DNA of 64,000 nt. Source: Asparagopsis taxiformis. Its lineage: Eukaryota > Rhodophyta > Florideophyceae > Bonnemaisoniales > Bonnemaisoniaceae. The stretch's first letter is position 1, and each line of letters starts with the position of its first letter. The stretch is taken from positions 1 to 64,000 of the forward strand of contig JALQPE010000303.1 of NCBI GenBank assembly GCA_030407315.1. Direction: 5' to 3'. The translations under genes and the position numbers were made by a program. Shown here piece by piece: positions 44,633-55,638 of this stretch. The notes beneath the pieces are model-generated. The model was not told where the DNA came from and did not search any database. It worked only from the letters and a program-made list of their open reading frames with translations.

Positions 44633-47209
44633 TCAGGACGGAGGTGTGCGTGTGTCATCGTCTCGACGCGTGTGACGGCTTGACGAACTACCCGCCGTAT
44701 TGCGCGAACGAGCGCGGCTCGAAGCCGTATCTGCCTGGTGACCGCGTCGCCGTTCGGGATTCAACACCCGAACGACGCGCCCATCATGTACGCCAATCCG
44801 AAGTGGAGGAATACTTGTGCGACCCGTCGAAGCCGCGGCCGCGCGCGAACGCGTCATGGGCCGTGCGCCGCCGCGTCCTGAGCCAACGCTCCCCGCAGCG
44901 CCACGTACCGCTTCTGCGCGCAACTCGCTCACGGACTGCGTTTCGCCAGTTGACTCTTTCTCGCCCACGGACCCAGTCGGGGACCGCTGCAGGAAGCTAA
45001 CGACATCGTTCAACGCCGAACCCAACCGGTGCGCGCGTTCGATAGTGTCTTGAACCTTGAGCACGGTCTCCCTTTCTCGCGCGCGATATTCGTCGGGCAC
45101 CGCAGCGATACGAGCTGACGAACGCCCCCTTTCTGCTTCCAAGTTGGCTTCGACTTCGACGAGCGCACTCTGCGCCGTCTGCTGAGCCGTCACCGCAGCG
45201 TCACAGCGAGTTCGAAGATTCGCTAGCGCCTCCCGATCACCCTCAGCCTCCTTCCTGTACGCCGCTGCACGACCTTGCAACTTCCCGATGTCTTCGTGCA
45301 TACGCTCAATACGCGCAGCGTCGTCTTCGACCTTGCGTTTTAGCGCGGCTTCACGCTCCTCCGATTCCGCCAACGTCTTCCGAGTCTCGCGCAGGACCGA
45401 CACGGCCTCGTCACGTGCCTCAGACGCATCATCGCGCGCCTTGATTGCCTCGTCGAGCGCTCTGGTGGCCGCGCTAAGACGCCCCAAAGCCTCGTCGCGA
45501 GCTTGCGCGACCGACGTCACACGCGACAACGCTTCATCTCGACCCTGCTTGGCCGAAGAAAGTTGAGTTTGTAGCCCGTCTGCCGCCGGCGAACCAGCGA
45601 CTACACCGGCGTCGTCACCAGCCACCGCCGTGGGCGCTTCTGCACCCTCGCCAACAACCGCCGAACCCGATGCCGCGCCGCTAGCCGTCGCCGCACTTGC
45701 ACCCGCTTCGCCAGGTATGTTGGTGGCGCCTTGACCCTGAGTGGCTTTCTTCAGTTCTTGTAACTCGTTGTACACCTTCACGTACTCCGCCCGCAGTGCC
45801 GCGTCTAACTGCGCAACGTCGATAGGAGCCCGTGGTGCTTCGGAGAACAACGAGTAGCGCCCATCGCGGAATCGCCGGCGCTCAACGGCCAACAACGCGT
45901 CCATCCCAAGGTACTGCGCATATTCCCGCGAATTCGTTGCGCGCATCACATGCAACTCGTTAGAAGACAACGCCGACAAGACAGCATCCACGGTAACGAC
46001 GTCGCCCGCTTCTAGGTGCGCGAACGCGCCACGTGAAGGGTTGCGCGGCGACTTCAGTAGCAAGTGAGGGATCTCCGTATGCCTGTGAACTCCGAGCGCG
46101 CCATGCGCCCAATCCACGACGCCGTGTTCCGCGCTCCACGGTAGCCACTGGCCACCTTCATTGAAGTCCACGCCGGGAGCCACGTCGAAGACAGGCGTCT
46201 CGTCCCATGGACACGCGCGATGCTCCGACAAGAGGCTTTCTAAGTGTGCGACTGAATAGGTGCCGCCACGAACGACCGCCGCAGCGCCGACGCTCTCGAT
46301 ACCGGCGATGAGCCGGTCGCTCAAGCGAACGAAACGACGCTCGACGAACGCGACATGAAGCCAGGCGCAGGCCACCATCACGACCCATTCGCTAAGCGCC
46401 ACGGCCCAGAAGTAGGAACGCGTCTCGACCGGAACATCAAGACCAAGAAGGACAGATGGTGCATAATGGAAGACGCACGGCAGTGGAACGGACAGCGATT
46501 CGGAAGCGTCAGGCCAGTCGCGCGGGTCGTAGCGTGGGAAGAAGGCACTCACGCGATCTTCCGGGAACTCGCGAAATTCAGCGTCGCGATGCGTAATGAA
46601 ATAACCGGTCGTGCGACGCATGCGCAATTCACGACGCGCCTCGGAGCGCATCCCCGTGTCGAAAAACCAAGGCTCACTAACTTCTCCCTCCCGTTCAACA
46701 TCATTCCAGGGGACGCCGCCGTCCAACAAGAAACCGGCGCTAGGCGCCGCCGCCCAGGGGTCAAGATGCGCGAACTCGTCGCGGCGCATTGTGCGAAGAC
46801 GCGCCAAGTGACGCACCAATCGCTCATCCGCCGCGTCCTCCAGGAAGTAAGTATCACAAGGAAGGTTCGAAGGTGCAGCCAAATCGCACCACGCCGCCTC
46901 GCGTCGCGCATCCCATACGGCTTGCGCATTCTTGTGGCCAGGTAACACCGCATAGCGGTTGACATCGGCGATACGCGTCCATAGGAAACGCCGCGGAAAG
47001 TATTGGACGCGACTCAATTCGGACCAGGTTGGCATCGCACGCGGCAGGAACCGGAACGCAGAAGGGTCGTCGTAACGCGCACGCGGAGCGGCGACGGGTA
47101 CGTGCTGCGCGGCCGAAGGGAGCGACACAGAAGAAGGGGCAGGTACGGAACGAAGAGGCACGCCAACGTTGGCACGACTCCCAGCCGCGGGTGTAGCGGT
47201 TACGTCCAC
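44633..47209 (-). CDS. 858-residue protein of unknown function with coiled coil, antisense to chromovirus 2
   Basis: An unbroken frame from ATG 47209. Residues about 40-330 look globular (WSELSRVQYFPRRFLWTRI, FFPRYDPRDWPDASE, SYFWAVALSEWVVMVACAWL). An Ala/Gly/Ser-rich linker lies near 500-560 and a long coiled coil near 560-730 (AREARDEAV-type heptads with many Glu/Arg/Ala). The C-terminus is basic and Ser-rich (GRGGARPMTRSRAAAA). I do not recognise the family. It lies 3' of the chromovirus 2 pol on the opposite strand. Antisense frames at that position are known in some plant Ty3/gypsy elements, and a gag of another element is a second possibility. Composition equals that of the retroelement. 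Confidence 0.6.
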   Translation of the reverse strand: MDVTATPAAGSRANVGVPLRSVPAPSSVSLPSAAQHVPVAAPRARYDDPSAFRFLPRAMPTWSELSRVQYFPRRFLWTRIADVNRYAVLPGHKNAQAVWDARREAAWCDLAAPSNLPCDTYFLEDAADERLVRHLARLRTMRRDEFAHLDPWAAAPSAGFLLDGGVPWNDVEREGEVSEPWFFDTGMRSEARRELRMRRTTGYFITHRDAEFREFPEDRVSAFFPRYDPRDWPDASESLSVPLPCVFHYAPSVLLGLDVPVETRSYFWAVALSEWVVMVACAWLHVAFVERRFVRLSDRLIAGIESVGAAAVVRGGTYSVAHLESLLSEHRACPWDETPVFDVAPGVDFNEGGQWLPWSAEHGVVDWAHGALGVHRHTEIPHLLLKSPRNPSRGAFAHLEAGDVVTVDAVLSALSSNELHVMRATNSREYAQYLGMDALLAVERRRFRDGRYSLFSEAPRAPIDVAQLDAALRAEYVKVYNELQELKKATQGQGATNIPGEAGASAATASGAASGSAVVGEGAEAPTAVAGDDAGVVAGSPAADGLQTQLSSAKQGRDEALSRVTSVAQARDEALGRLSAATRALDEAIKARDDASEARDEAVSVLRETRKTLAESEEREAALKRKVEDDAARIERMHEDIGKLQGRAAAYRKEAEGDREALANLRTRCDAAVTAQQTAQSALVEVEANLEAERGRSSARIAAVPDEYRARERETVLKVQDTIERAHRLGSALNDVVSFLQRSPTGSVGEKESTGETQSVSELRAEAVRGAAGSVGSGRGGARPMTRSRAAAASTGRTSIPPLRIGVHDGRVVRVLNPERRRGHQADTASSRARSRNTAGSSSSRHTRRDDDTRTPPS

Positions 47210-48506
47210 TGTCGCAACAACGCCCGATGACGCACCGACATTATCCGCGTTATGCGCACTCTACGACGCCGTAACCGGCGCGCTGGTAGACGAAGCTTGA
47301 GCCATGGACAGATAAAATGGGCTCTCGGGGCTCATGGCAGATGGAGAAGCGGCACGCGGGGTCGACAATGGTGTACGTATCGGCGTCGCAGCTTCTTCGC
47401 CTGCAGGGACGCTGGCACGCAGCCAGCTAGGAAGGGTATCACCGTCGTGCGCCATGGCGAAAGCGACCGCGTGCGACAACGAGCGAAACAACGAATGCGA
47501 GTGACCGAGGAGAGAAGAAGGATAAAAAGAGAGAGAGAGGATCGACAGGAGAAGAGTGGACAGAGAGAAAGAAAAGGCAAAGGATATGCAGGAAGAGATG
47601 ACGCGCGGGGACGCGCTGTGATGTTAGTCGGGGGGAGTGTGGTGCAATTTATGCCGCTAACGCGAACGCGGGTTGAGGCGATATCGACGAGTTGAGTCCG
47701 CGTGCATCCGCGCTGAGTTAGTAGTAAGCGAGCGTACGCGTGGCGAACCGATTACGTGTCACGGTGCACCTGCGCGAACGCGTGCGATTGCGAACCCGGC
47801 GCCACGTGTAGCGATTTCTGCGAATTTCCCTTTTATTTCCCTTTATTTCCCCTTTTTGGGTTTTTTATGACGAAAGTCTTTTTCCCAAATATTTCCCTTT
47901 TTGCGTGCGAGCGAGCGGCCGCCGGCCGGCCACGGTAGGACAGCCTGTCCTTTAGTAGTTACCTATTAATGGTCGTTCAGCTTCGCACCTTACCAATAAA
48001 CAGGCAGCATCTTCGCAGCTACGAGTTAAGTGTCTAGCGAATCGCGAGGACCGATTGCGTTGAAACGTTGCGTGCGGGTTGCTCACGATCGCCGACGTTC
48101 GCGTGCGCGCTGCGCATAAACCGATCGTCGAACCGCGTCGCACCGCGATAGCGCGCGTTGCGTCGCACGCCACTAGGCCAGGGATTTACGACCCCTGTGT
48201 GGACCGCGTTGTGCTCGAGTTTACTCGGTGATCTCATCCTGAGATCACGGCTTGCGCCGGCCCGCGAATCCCGTGTTGCGATCGTTCCCTACGCGTTCCG
48301 CCGTTGTACCACCCGTTCGCCAGCGCGACCGAGCGACGCGCGAACGCAAGTTCAACCAGCGCGTTACGGTTCAACTCGCCCTGACACGGCTGCAATTCTA
48401 GAACTCCCTTAGCGATCGCCACCCCCGGCTGGTCCTACACCCTGGTCGTAATCGGGCTCGGCGTTCGACTACCAGAACAGTTTCTGACCCTTTCTCCGTC
48501 CATCAA
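47210..48506. other. Upstream of the 858-codon frame and junction to the 1136-codon gene
   Basis: No supported gene. 47820-47900 holds a T-rich run with three TTTCCC repeats. A short palindrome lies at 48232-48252 (GTGATCTCATCCTGAGATCAC). Composition changes from CpG-rich to balanced around 48430-48500, which probably marks the border of the next element. Confidence 0.4.
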
Positions 48507-51500
48507 ATGGGCTGGAGACCAATCCAAAACCCTCTTCCTCCCCCACAAATAGACCATGACAGCACTTTGAACATTCCCCAGAATCCAAATGCTATCAACC
48601 ACCGGCTCCCAGATGCAACACCCCCTTCCTCGCCTGTCCTGGATACTTCTACAACTGGGAACAATAGCTTGCATGCTATTGCTCTGGTACCCATGGATAC
48701 CACTGTCTCTCTGGAGTACGCCAAAAGCGAAGAGGGAAACACCCTGCCACCTACAGCAGTTGAAAACCTATCTACCATTCCCGACGATTGTGATATGATA
48801 CTTCCTTCTAGGAGTGAACCTGCTTCTGCTGTTGCGACAGTTCCTACTGAATTCCATCACGATAGTTCTGACGAACCCGATGATGTATTCTCAGAACATG
48901 ATACCGTGTCGAATGATAAAGACCTGCTACTACAGGAGGAGATAGAGTCTAAACTTCTCATCTCTTCTCCTTTCATCTTCAATACGTCCAATCCAGCCAA
49001 AGCTCGCAATTACATGACACAATGGACTATGCTGTGTACTGTCGCAAAGCTGACAGGCTCCACAAAAAGTACTGCCGCTAGCTTGCAGGAAGATCGTGTT
49101 TTGTTCGATTTCGCGAGAAAAGGCTCAACGAATAAACATGTTCAGCAAGGTCTGCCCCATTATTCGACAATAGTGCGTAAGGTGAGACCGTGGCTATTCT
49201 ACAATGCATGGTTGTGTTCAGAAACCGTTTATTTTCCTGTAAACGTAGAGCGCAGTGCAGCCCGTGTAGCTTCCTCCGCGATTCTACGAAGAAGCCGGGT
49301 CGAACGAGCAACAACAGGCCAATCAGCACCTGTACTTATCGTTCCACCAAGCGAATATGCTCGAGCAGACATTGGGCTTGTCGTCAGCTCTCCCGGACCG
49401 CCAGGCCCATCACAAAAAATGGTCTTTCTCGTCAACTCTGAAGGGCATTACAAAGTTGTCGGCGGAACTCGTGCAATCAATAATGTCAAGTTATTGAAAC
49501 CAGGCACGAGCTACAGCCCCTTTCATCCTACACATCTCCGTGGGGTTCTCAGCTGCGGTACCACATACTACGTCTATCCATTTCTTTTATACTGCGATGA
49601 CTTCAATGAAGCCTCTGGTAAGAAAGGGAGTTCTGGAGGATGCTATATGCTCCCAATGGGTCTTCCGCTGGACTGTCGCCGGAACAGTTCTGCTGTGCGC
49701 GTTATCGGTGTCACAGGTCCTGGTGTTAGTACAAACCATATCCTTCGACATATCTCTAGAGACATTATTCAAGGATGTACGTCGGGGTTTCGTGATGTCG
49801 ATCCAGACGGCAATGAATGTCTAATTTTCCTGGACTTTATTGGTTTCGTATCGGATTATCCTGCCTGTTCTCATGTGCTGGATGTCATGGGGCACAACGC
49901 AGACTGCCCACGCCATTTGTGTTTCTTTGTGAGAGGGGGTAAATATGGGAAGAACTCGCAGTTTGGCTACGAAACCCGTTTACATTCGAGCTCTGATATA
50001 CACTTTCGCACATCCGAGCGAACAGCTGCTGTTCAGTCATCGGAAAGTTCTGCAAACATCTTGAAGTATCTGGGTTTGAGAACAGTGCAAAATATCACAG
50101 ACACTCCATTGCATCTCATTGAAAGACTACTTCATGAAGCTAGGTCCAAAGGGCTGGTTCCAACCGGGACACCACTCGGAAACGATGGTCTACGAATCCC
50201 TGTCGTGCCTGCTATTCTGGACCCATACCGTTCGACGTTTGTTGGAATTGACCATCTCCTCCACGGACTGGCAAAGGATGCTCTGGATAATGATTTTTCA
50301 AGCTTGCCTAATGATGGTGTGAGAAGGCTGGCCGACAGGTTCATGGTGGATGCCCTCCGTGTATTGGGTCTCGCAAATCAGAACAAGATATATAACTTCA
50401 ACGCAGGTGAAACTCATACAATGGGAATCTCGGACAGATTTGCAGTTCTCCTCATCGCCGAACACTGCTTCAGGTCTTCTCTGAAATTCCAATCGCAGAC
50501 TACAAGGTCATCCGAAGGTAGCGGTTCAAGGTCACTCCAGGCTTCTGAAGAGCAACGCCATCTGTCTCTAGAACTTGTTCGTCTCCTGTCCTCTATATCT
50601 GCAGCTACATACTTCCTACCACGAAAAAATATCGACGGTTCTGAGGCAGTACAGAGAGCTACAGGGAATTCTGCGCACAACAGTCTCCGTCGTCTGCAGC
50701 AGCTATCGAAAGAATATGCTACTCTAGTGGATGACCTGCTCAAGACTGTTCCTACCAGACAGCGGAGCACAGCGGTCTCGAAGAAACGGAAGATGCAGAC
50801 AGAAGGTATAGTAACGAATGATAATGACCACATTGAGATGGAAAACAAGACTGCTGGATTCCGGGCAAGGAAGATTCTTGACAATAAGCCAAACTTGCAC
50901 CGTCTCATTGAGGCATTTGAACACACTGTTCCTCTGCTCGGACACGCTCGCCAGGTAGCTGAGCTATCATTCAAAGCAACACATCAACAAATGAAACGAG
51001 GTCTAGAGCATTCCGGAGGTGCTGACAGACAGTTGGATGCTATGTTAGCGGCACTCGGAAACTATTGGAAAGGAAGCCTCCATCTTGCTTTGAAAAGTTT
51101 CTCCAATTCTACTCCAGCATCTGTGGAGAGACAACGTTCTAAACGGTTTCTCCTTCGTGTTCTATTCGGACGGGAGCACTGTAAATCCATGGAGAACCTC
51201 CCGGCTAGTACGCTGCATGACCTCTGTCAAGAACCCCTTCTCGAACATTTGAATAGGTATTCTTTACCATTCTTCTCTTCTCCATATTCATATTACTCGT
51301 GGACAGGAGTTCCCTCTTCATTACCACAGCAGGATTTTTCCTGTGGGCAGAATTCGGATGCAGTCATGCTTCGTGGAAAACCTTGCAAGGGAGCACGTCT
51401 CGGTTCTGCCCACCCTGCCTGTGCAGCTTCGCCCTCTGCTGCGTCTCGGGACTTTCCAAAGCCACAAGAAATAGCTTCTGGCTGTGTAGTACAAGCTTGC

Positions 51501-51917
51501 TACTCAGCTTCCCCGTCTTCTAGAATTCTACAGAAGACCGGTTCGCCTTCTTTTTGGGCTGTTACCACCGTGTTTGACCTGACTATTGATGGAAACATTG
51601 CTTCACCTGGAAACGTTTGCATACACGAATCTCACCAGGAAAACCTGTCTCCACCACACGCTATTGTTCTTCCAGTTATCAAGCAGAAGTCCTCCCACAC
51701 TACGTTTGCTCCGAACACCGATTCCGGCTCCTGGTTTCTCCCTCTCACTTCAGGGGTTCGTAAGGTTGGTCTCCTCCACAATTGTAGCCCTTCATTATGT
51801 TCTGTGGAGCAAGGCACTTCGAATGGAGGAATTACGCATGGAGGTCCTTCGTTTATGGATGGTGGTTCCTTCTCTATCTTTGCAAGAGAAGATGGATATA
51901 CGCCAAGGACTGCATAA
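48507..51917 (+). CDS. CACTA-like (CMC-type) DDE transposase, intact
   Basis: 1136 codons, unbroken. Homologous along its length to the split transposase of element A. Residues 1-150 are acidic and Ser/Thr-rich. The core contains YVYPFLLYCDDF (about residue 358), GGCYMLPMGLP, VTGPGVSTNHILRHISRD, LIFLDFIGFVSDYPACSH (D near 449) and CPRHLCFF (about 467). The C-terminal part has NLHRLIEAFEHTVPLLG and AELSFKATHQQMKRG (E near 817). This succession resembles the LLY-D...ADYPE...CP-C...E-H layout of Plavaka/EnSpm transposases, so the three acidic residues are proposed as the DDE triad. Overall similarity to known families is too low to name it by eye. It ends DGYTPRTA, like element A's DGFPPRAA. Being intact, it could supply transposase in trans to A/B-type ends. 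Its own termini are not certain. Confidence 0.7.
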   Translation: MGWRPIQNPLPPPQIDHDSTLNIPQNPNAINHRLPDATPPSSPVLDTSTTGNNSLHAIALVPMDTTVSLEYAKSEEGNTLPPTAVENLSTIPDDCDMILPSRSEPASAVATVPTEFHHDSSDEPDDVFSEHDTVSNDKDLLLQEEIESKLLISSPFIFNTSNPAKARNYMTQWTMLCTVAKLTGSTKSTAASLQEDRVLFDFARKGSTNKHVQQGLPHYSTIVRKVRPWLFYNAWLCSETVYFPVNVERSAARVASSAILRRSRVERATTGQSAPVLIVPPSEYARADIGLVVSSPGPPGPSQKMVFLVNSEGHYKVVGGTRAINNVKLLKPGTSYSPFHPTHLRGVLSCGTTYYVYPFLLYCDDFNEASGKKGSSGGCYMLPMGLPLDCRRNSSAVRVIGVTGPGVSTNHILRHISRDIIQGCTSGFRDVDPDGNECLIFLDFIGFVSDYPACSHVLDVMGHNADCPRHLCFFVRGGKYGKNSQFGYETRLHSSSDIHFRTSERTAAVQSSESSANILKYLGLRTVQNITDTPLHLIERLLHEARSKGLVPTGTPLGNDGLRIPVVPAILDPYRSTFVGIDHLLHGLAKDALDNDFSSLPNDGVRRLADRFMVDALRVLGLANQNKIYNFNAGETHTMGISDRFAVLLIAEHCFRSSLKFQSQTTRSSEGSGSRSLQASEEQRHLSLELVRLLSSISAATYFLPRKNIDGSEAVQRATGNSAHNSLRRLQQLSKEYATLVDDLLKTVPTRQRSTAVSKKRKMQTEGIVTNDNDHIEMENKTAGFRARKILDNKPNLHRLIEAFEHTVPLLGHARQVAELSFKATHQQMKRGLEHSGGADRQLDAMLAALGNYWKGSLHLALKSFSNSTPASVERQRSKRFLLRVLFGREHCKSMENLPASTLHDLCQEPLLEHLNRYSLPFFSSPYSYYSWTGVPSSLPQQDFSCGQNSDAVMLRGKPCKGARLGSAHPACAASPSAASRDFPKPQEIASGCVVQACYSASPSSRILQKTGSPSFWAVTTVFDLTIDGNIASPGNVCIHESHQENLSPPHAIVLPVIKQKSSHTTFAPNTDSGSWFLPLTSGVRKVGLLHNCSPSLCSVEQGTSNGGITHGGPSFMDGGSFSIFAREDGYTPRTA

Positions 51918-52470
51918 TACTCTAGGGTCTAGTACATAAGCTTCTCTACCATATTACTTCCCGTAAACAAACTTCCTCATATTGTAGCGTTTCCGTCACA
52001 TACATCCACCTTGACATTGGCCATACTTAAGTCCCTTGTCCCAAAACCTGTGAGACAATATGTTCTATTCTATGTAACCATCTCTAATTCCTCGTCTATA
52101 CCATTCATGCTTCTTCCAGAGCTTATCCTTTCCTTGAACTGGCTCAAGCCTGAACCAGCTTCCTCAGGGCGGAACGTACCACAATAAAATTAAAGTAAAA
52201 TTAGGTTTCTTTTACTGCAGTAAAAACTGATCTACCAAATGCATCTTCCTAGATCACTTTTTACTGCAGTAACTAGTCATTTTTTTCTAATTTTTCATCA
52301 TTGGCTCCTCAGCCTGCAATACACGTTTCCGCTCACAAGCGTCAGCTCCACGCCAGCTGTAATGAAATAGAACACTACCTAGTGTTCTATTTCATTACGT
52401 GTTCATGACGAGTCCATCTCGAGTCCATCTCGAGTCCATGACGTGTCCATGACGTGTTCATAGATCATCG
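51918..52470. other. Downstream region with small palindromes
   Basis: No gene. Contains two TTTTTACTGCAGTAA-type motifs facing each other (about 52212-52275), then the perfect 19-bp-arm palindrome at 52360-52399 and a short tandem stretch of TCCATCTCGAG/TCCATGACGTG units (52410-52462). These could be the subterminal end of the transposon that carries the 1136-codon gene. Confidence 0.5.
52360..52399. repeat. Perfect palindrome with CACTA at its centre
   Basis: Two exact 19-bp arms (GTAATGAAATAGAACACTA and its reverse complement) separated by CC. The centre reads CACTACCTAGTG, so each arm ends in the CACTA sequence that starts the terminal repeats of A and B. Confidence 0.9.
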
Positions 52471-53226
52471 ATGATATGTTTCTGATTTGTCAGTACGAAA
52501 AGCGCGCGCTTTCTCACTACGCAAGTGAAATACGCGACCTCTGGGCTCACTCTGCAGCAGTATTTAAGCCTTGCGTCACGCCGGGCAACATCGCCAGCAC
52601 CTGTCGCTCGGAGCACACCACCTACGCAGGATGGGGCGGCGGAGTGCAACCACATCCCTACGGATGTGATTGTGACCCGCCGCCTCCAGCCTACGATAAG
52701 GTTTTCCTGCTCATTTAGTCTTTTAGCCATTCCTCCCATTGTCTTTTTCTGCGGTTCTTCGTTGTTCTTCTGCTAACATACTTTTCTGCCTTTCCTACTT
52801 TCTGTTTCGTCTTTCTCCAGGGCTACTGTCATTACTACGTTTTCTCACTTCTAATCGAGCTTTTGGCATACCGTTTCCAGCACTAACCACTGTGTCATCC
52901 ACTTCTTTCCATCTATGTGCCAGCAGAAGTTTCTGGGTTCTCTACAATCCGCTTACTCAAGCTCTGGCTCCATTATCAACGGTATGTTCTCTCGCTTCTA
53001 ATCATGCTTCTAGCGTTGATGAAATTACATTCCTAGCACTAACCATTGATTCATCTATTGTTTTCCTTCCAGGTGCCAACAGAAATTTCTGGCTTCCCCT
53101 CTGTCTGTGTTTTCGGAAGTGGACGCGGACGTCCAGTCTCTCTAGTACGGGTCCTAGTCGGCCCCGAGATTTACTAGAACAAATGAACGTCCGCGTCCAA
53201 AAAAAATCTTTTGGATGCGGACTTCC
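52471..53226. other. Unassigned region before the tandem repeats
   Basis: Several open frames but none with a recognisable family or protein-like features that I trust. It includes a second, diverged copy of a CTAGCACTAACCA-type segment about 160 bp apart (52880 and 53035), so it may itself be repetitive. Confidence 0.35.
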
Positions 53227-53398
53227 ACTTTCTCTAGTACATATGGCGGAATACTAGGGCCCGACATCCACCTTCTCTAGTACACATGGCGGAATACTAG
53301 GGCCCGACATCCACTTTCTCTAGTACATATGGCGGAATACTAGGACCCGACATCCACTTTCTCTAGTACGTTTGGCGGAATACTAGGACCCGACATCC
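53227..53398 (+). repeat. 43-bp tandem repeat, 4 units
   Basis: Units start at 53227, 53270, 53313 and 53356, each with TCTAGTACATATGGCGGAAT (small changes) and GGGCCCGACATCC. Copies are over 90% alike by eye. Confidence 0.9.
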
Positions 53399-53523
53399 AG
53401 TATACAATATATCAGCAAAAACCAGGAGGGAAGAAATTACAGCGGATGGTAAATTAGGGGCCCATATCGGACCGTATTTTATTCTGTCATTTACGAAACT
53501 GTTCGTATACAATACGTCTCTCT

Positions 53524-53641
53524 AGAATAGGGAATACATATCTGGTCAGAATAGGAAATACGTATCCAGCCAGAATACGGAATATGTATCCAGCCAGAAT
53601 ACGAAATACGTATCCAGCCAGAATACAAAATACCTATCAGC
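53524..53641 (+). repeat. 24-bp tandem repeat, about 5 units
   Basis: Units of AGAATACGAAATACGTATCC plus AGCC, starting at 53524, 53548, 53572, 53596 and 53620. Confidence 0.85.
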
Positions 53642-53989
53642 ATATCGTCGATCACCCATCTCTCTCACTATCGCGTTCTCCCTACCATCCGAACGCCATG
53701 CACCACCATCCGCACATACTTCAAGAACCCTCACGACCTAGATTACAAAAATCCGCTCCTTCCCAATTCCATCCCCGCTTTCCTCGACACCACCCCAGCC
53801 CATTAAATCATCAAGACATCAAACACGAACATGGTCAGCAAAATCTGACACCACTTGAAACCCACTCTCACTTCTATCGTATGCCCGAAAATATACACAT
53901 ACCAGAAACACCTCACAGCTTCATTCCCCATCTTCCTAGATCTCTTCTTCATTCTCCTTGAGTCCTGCCGTTCCTGCTTCACCACTCCT

Positions 53990-55020
53990 GCATCACATAC
54001 AAAACATCAACCCCAACAGTCAGATTCAAAAGCAACGATTACCACGACAGATATCCTAGAAACTCCCTTACTTACCTCTCATCCATCCTACACACAATAC
54101 AAACCATGATGCAAAAACCTTGCAATGAATAATCAAAGTCAGCAGTCCGTATCTTCGCAAAACACATCCTGGCGCTCAATGAAACTTACCTTCTGTCATC
54201 AACATTCCTGCATCACCCACACAACATCGGAATCAACCACAACAGTCAGACTCAAAACCAACCTTCCCTCGCAGCATACTTTCAGAACTCGCACACTTAC
54301 CTTCGCTCCACACAATACACACCATGACTCAATAGGATTCCAATGAAAAATATCGCATCAACGGAAATAGTCAGACTCAAAACCAACCTTCCCTCGCTGC
54401 TTACTTTCAAAACTCGCACACTTACCTTACCCGTTCCATCCTGCACACAATAAAAACCATAAGTCACGTAATCGTGTAGCCAAGAAAAGTAGTCAGCATT
54501 CCGCATCTTCGCACAACCGGTCTGGGCGCCCAATGTGACTTACCTTCCGTCATCACTATTCCTCCATCACCTACGCAACATCGGAATCAATCGCAACAGT
54601 CAGATTGAAAACCAACGTTTCCCTCGCTACATACCCTGAGAACTCGCAAATGTACCTCTCATCCATCCTACACACAATACAAACCATGATCCAAAAACCT
54701 TGCAATGAATAATAATCATAGTCAACAGTCCATATCTTCGCAAAACACATCCTGGCACTCAATGAAACTTACCTTCCGTCATCAACATTCCTGCATTATC
54801 TACACAACATCGGAATCAACCACAACAGTCAGACTCAAAACCAACCTTCCCTCGCACCATACTTTCAAAACTTCACGTACCTCTCTTCCATCCTCCGCTC
54901 AATACACACCATGAGTCAACAGGCTTCCAATGAAAAATATCGCATCAACGGAAATAGTCAGACTCAAAACCCACGCTTCCCTCAATGCATACCCTCAAGA
55001 TTCGCGCACGTACCTTCGTC
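53990..55020 (+). repeat. Complex tandem repeats (probable subterminal region)
   Basis: Blocks recur in mixed order: a CGCAAAACACATCCTGG block near 54150 and 54735 (diverged near 54500), a CGTCATCAACATTCCTGC block near 54198, 54550 and 54775, a AAAATATCGCATCAACGG block near 54345 and 54935, and a CAGACTCAAAACCAACCTTC block at least four times. Unit spacing is about 230-350 bp. Short frames inside are by-products. Position suggests the subterminal repeats of the transposon encoding the 55639 transposase. Confidence 0.75.
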
Positions 55021-55638
55021 CATCCTCTACACTAAACAAAGCAAAGGCGTTCAAAGAATCTCAGTCGGTGATGAGGGCGGAGTGGAGCCAGCGGCGTCGA
55101 CCGGACAGCTTTCAGCGTCCGCTTAAGTCTTGCTGTGCATACTCGAAATCATCGCCGGCAGTGAGATTGAGTATGGCCCAAACCATGGTCTCTGATTCCC
55201 CGAACAATGAGATCCGGATCGAGAACAATGAATATAAACATATAATCATATATATGAGAATCCATTTGCTTTCCTTACATGATCCGTGGCATATCCGCTG
55301 TAAAGCACATTCAGATTCCACGAAGTTCGGAAATAAAAAAGTTTATTATTACAAATGAATTAATTGAAAATTCATCTTCCAGGGCGGTTGTTCGTCCTTC
55401 CATGCACACGTTGCCAGCACGCAATGTGATGTAACAGTTGGAAATGATTGAACTCTCGGTTAAATTCCACCGTTGGGATGTCAGCTGGAGTGAGCACAAA
55501 ACTACTACCCACAAAACTACGAACGAGCACGTTACATTCCAAGTCTCGAAAGCACTACAAAAATAAAATTGGTCGCATCTGGACGGCACAGTCTCCCCTG
55601 TTCAGCTCGCAATCCTCCCTTTTGCGTCAAAACTCGAC
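55021..55638. other. Leader of the zinc-finger transposase gene
   Basis: No supported gene. An A/T-rich stretch near 55325-55365 (AAAAAAGTTTATTATTAC) may include a promoter or polyadenylation signal, but nothing definite. Confidence 0.35.
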
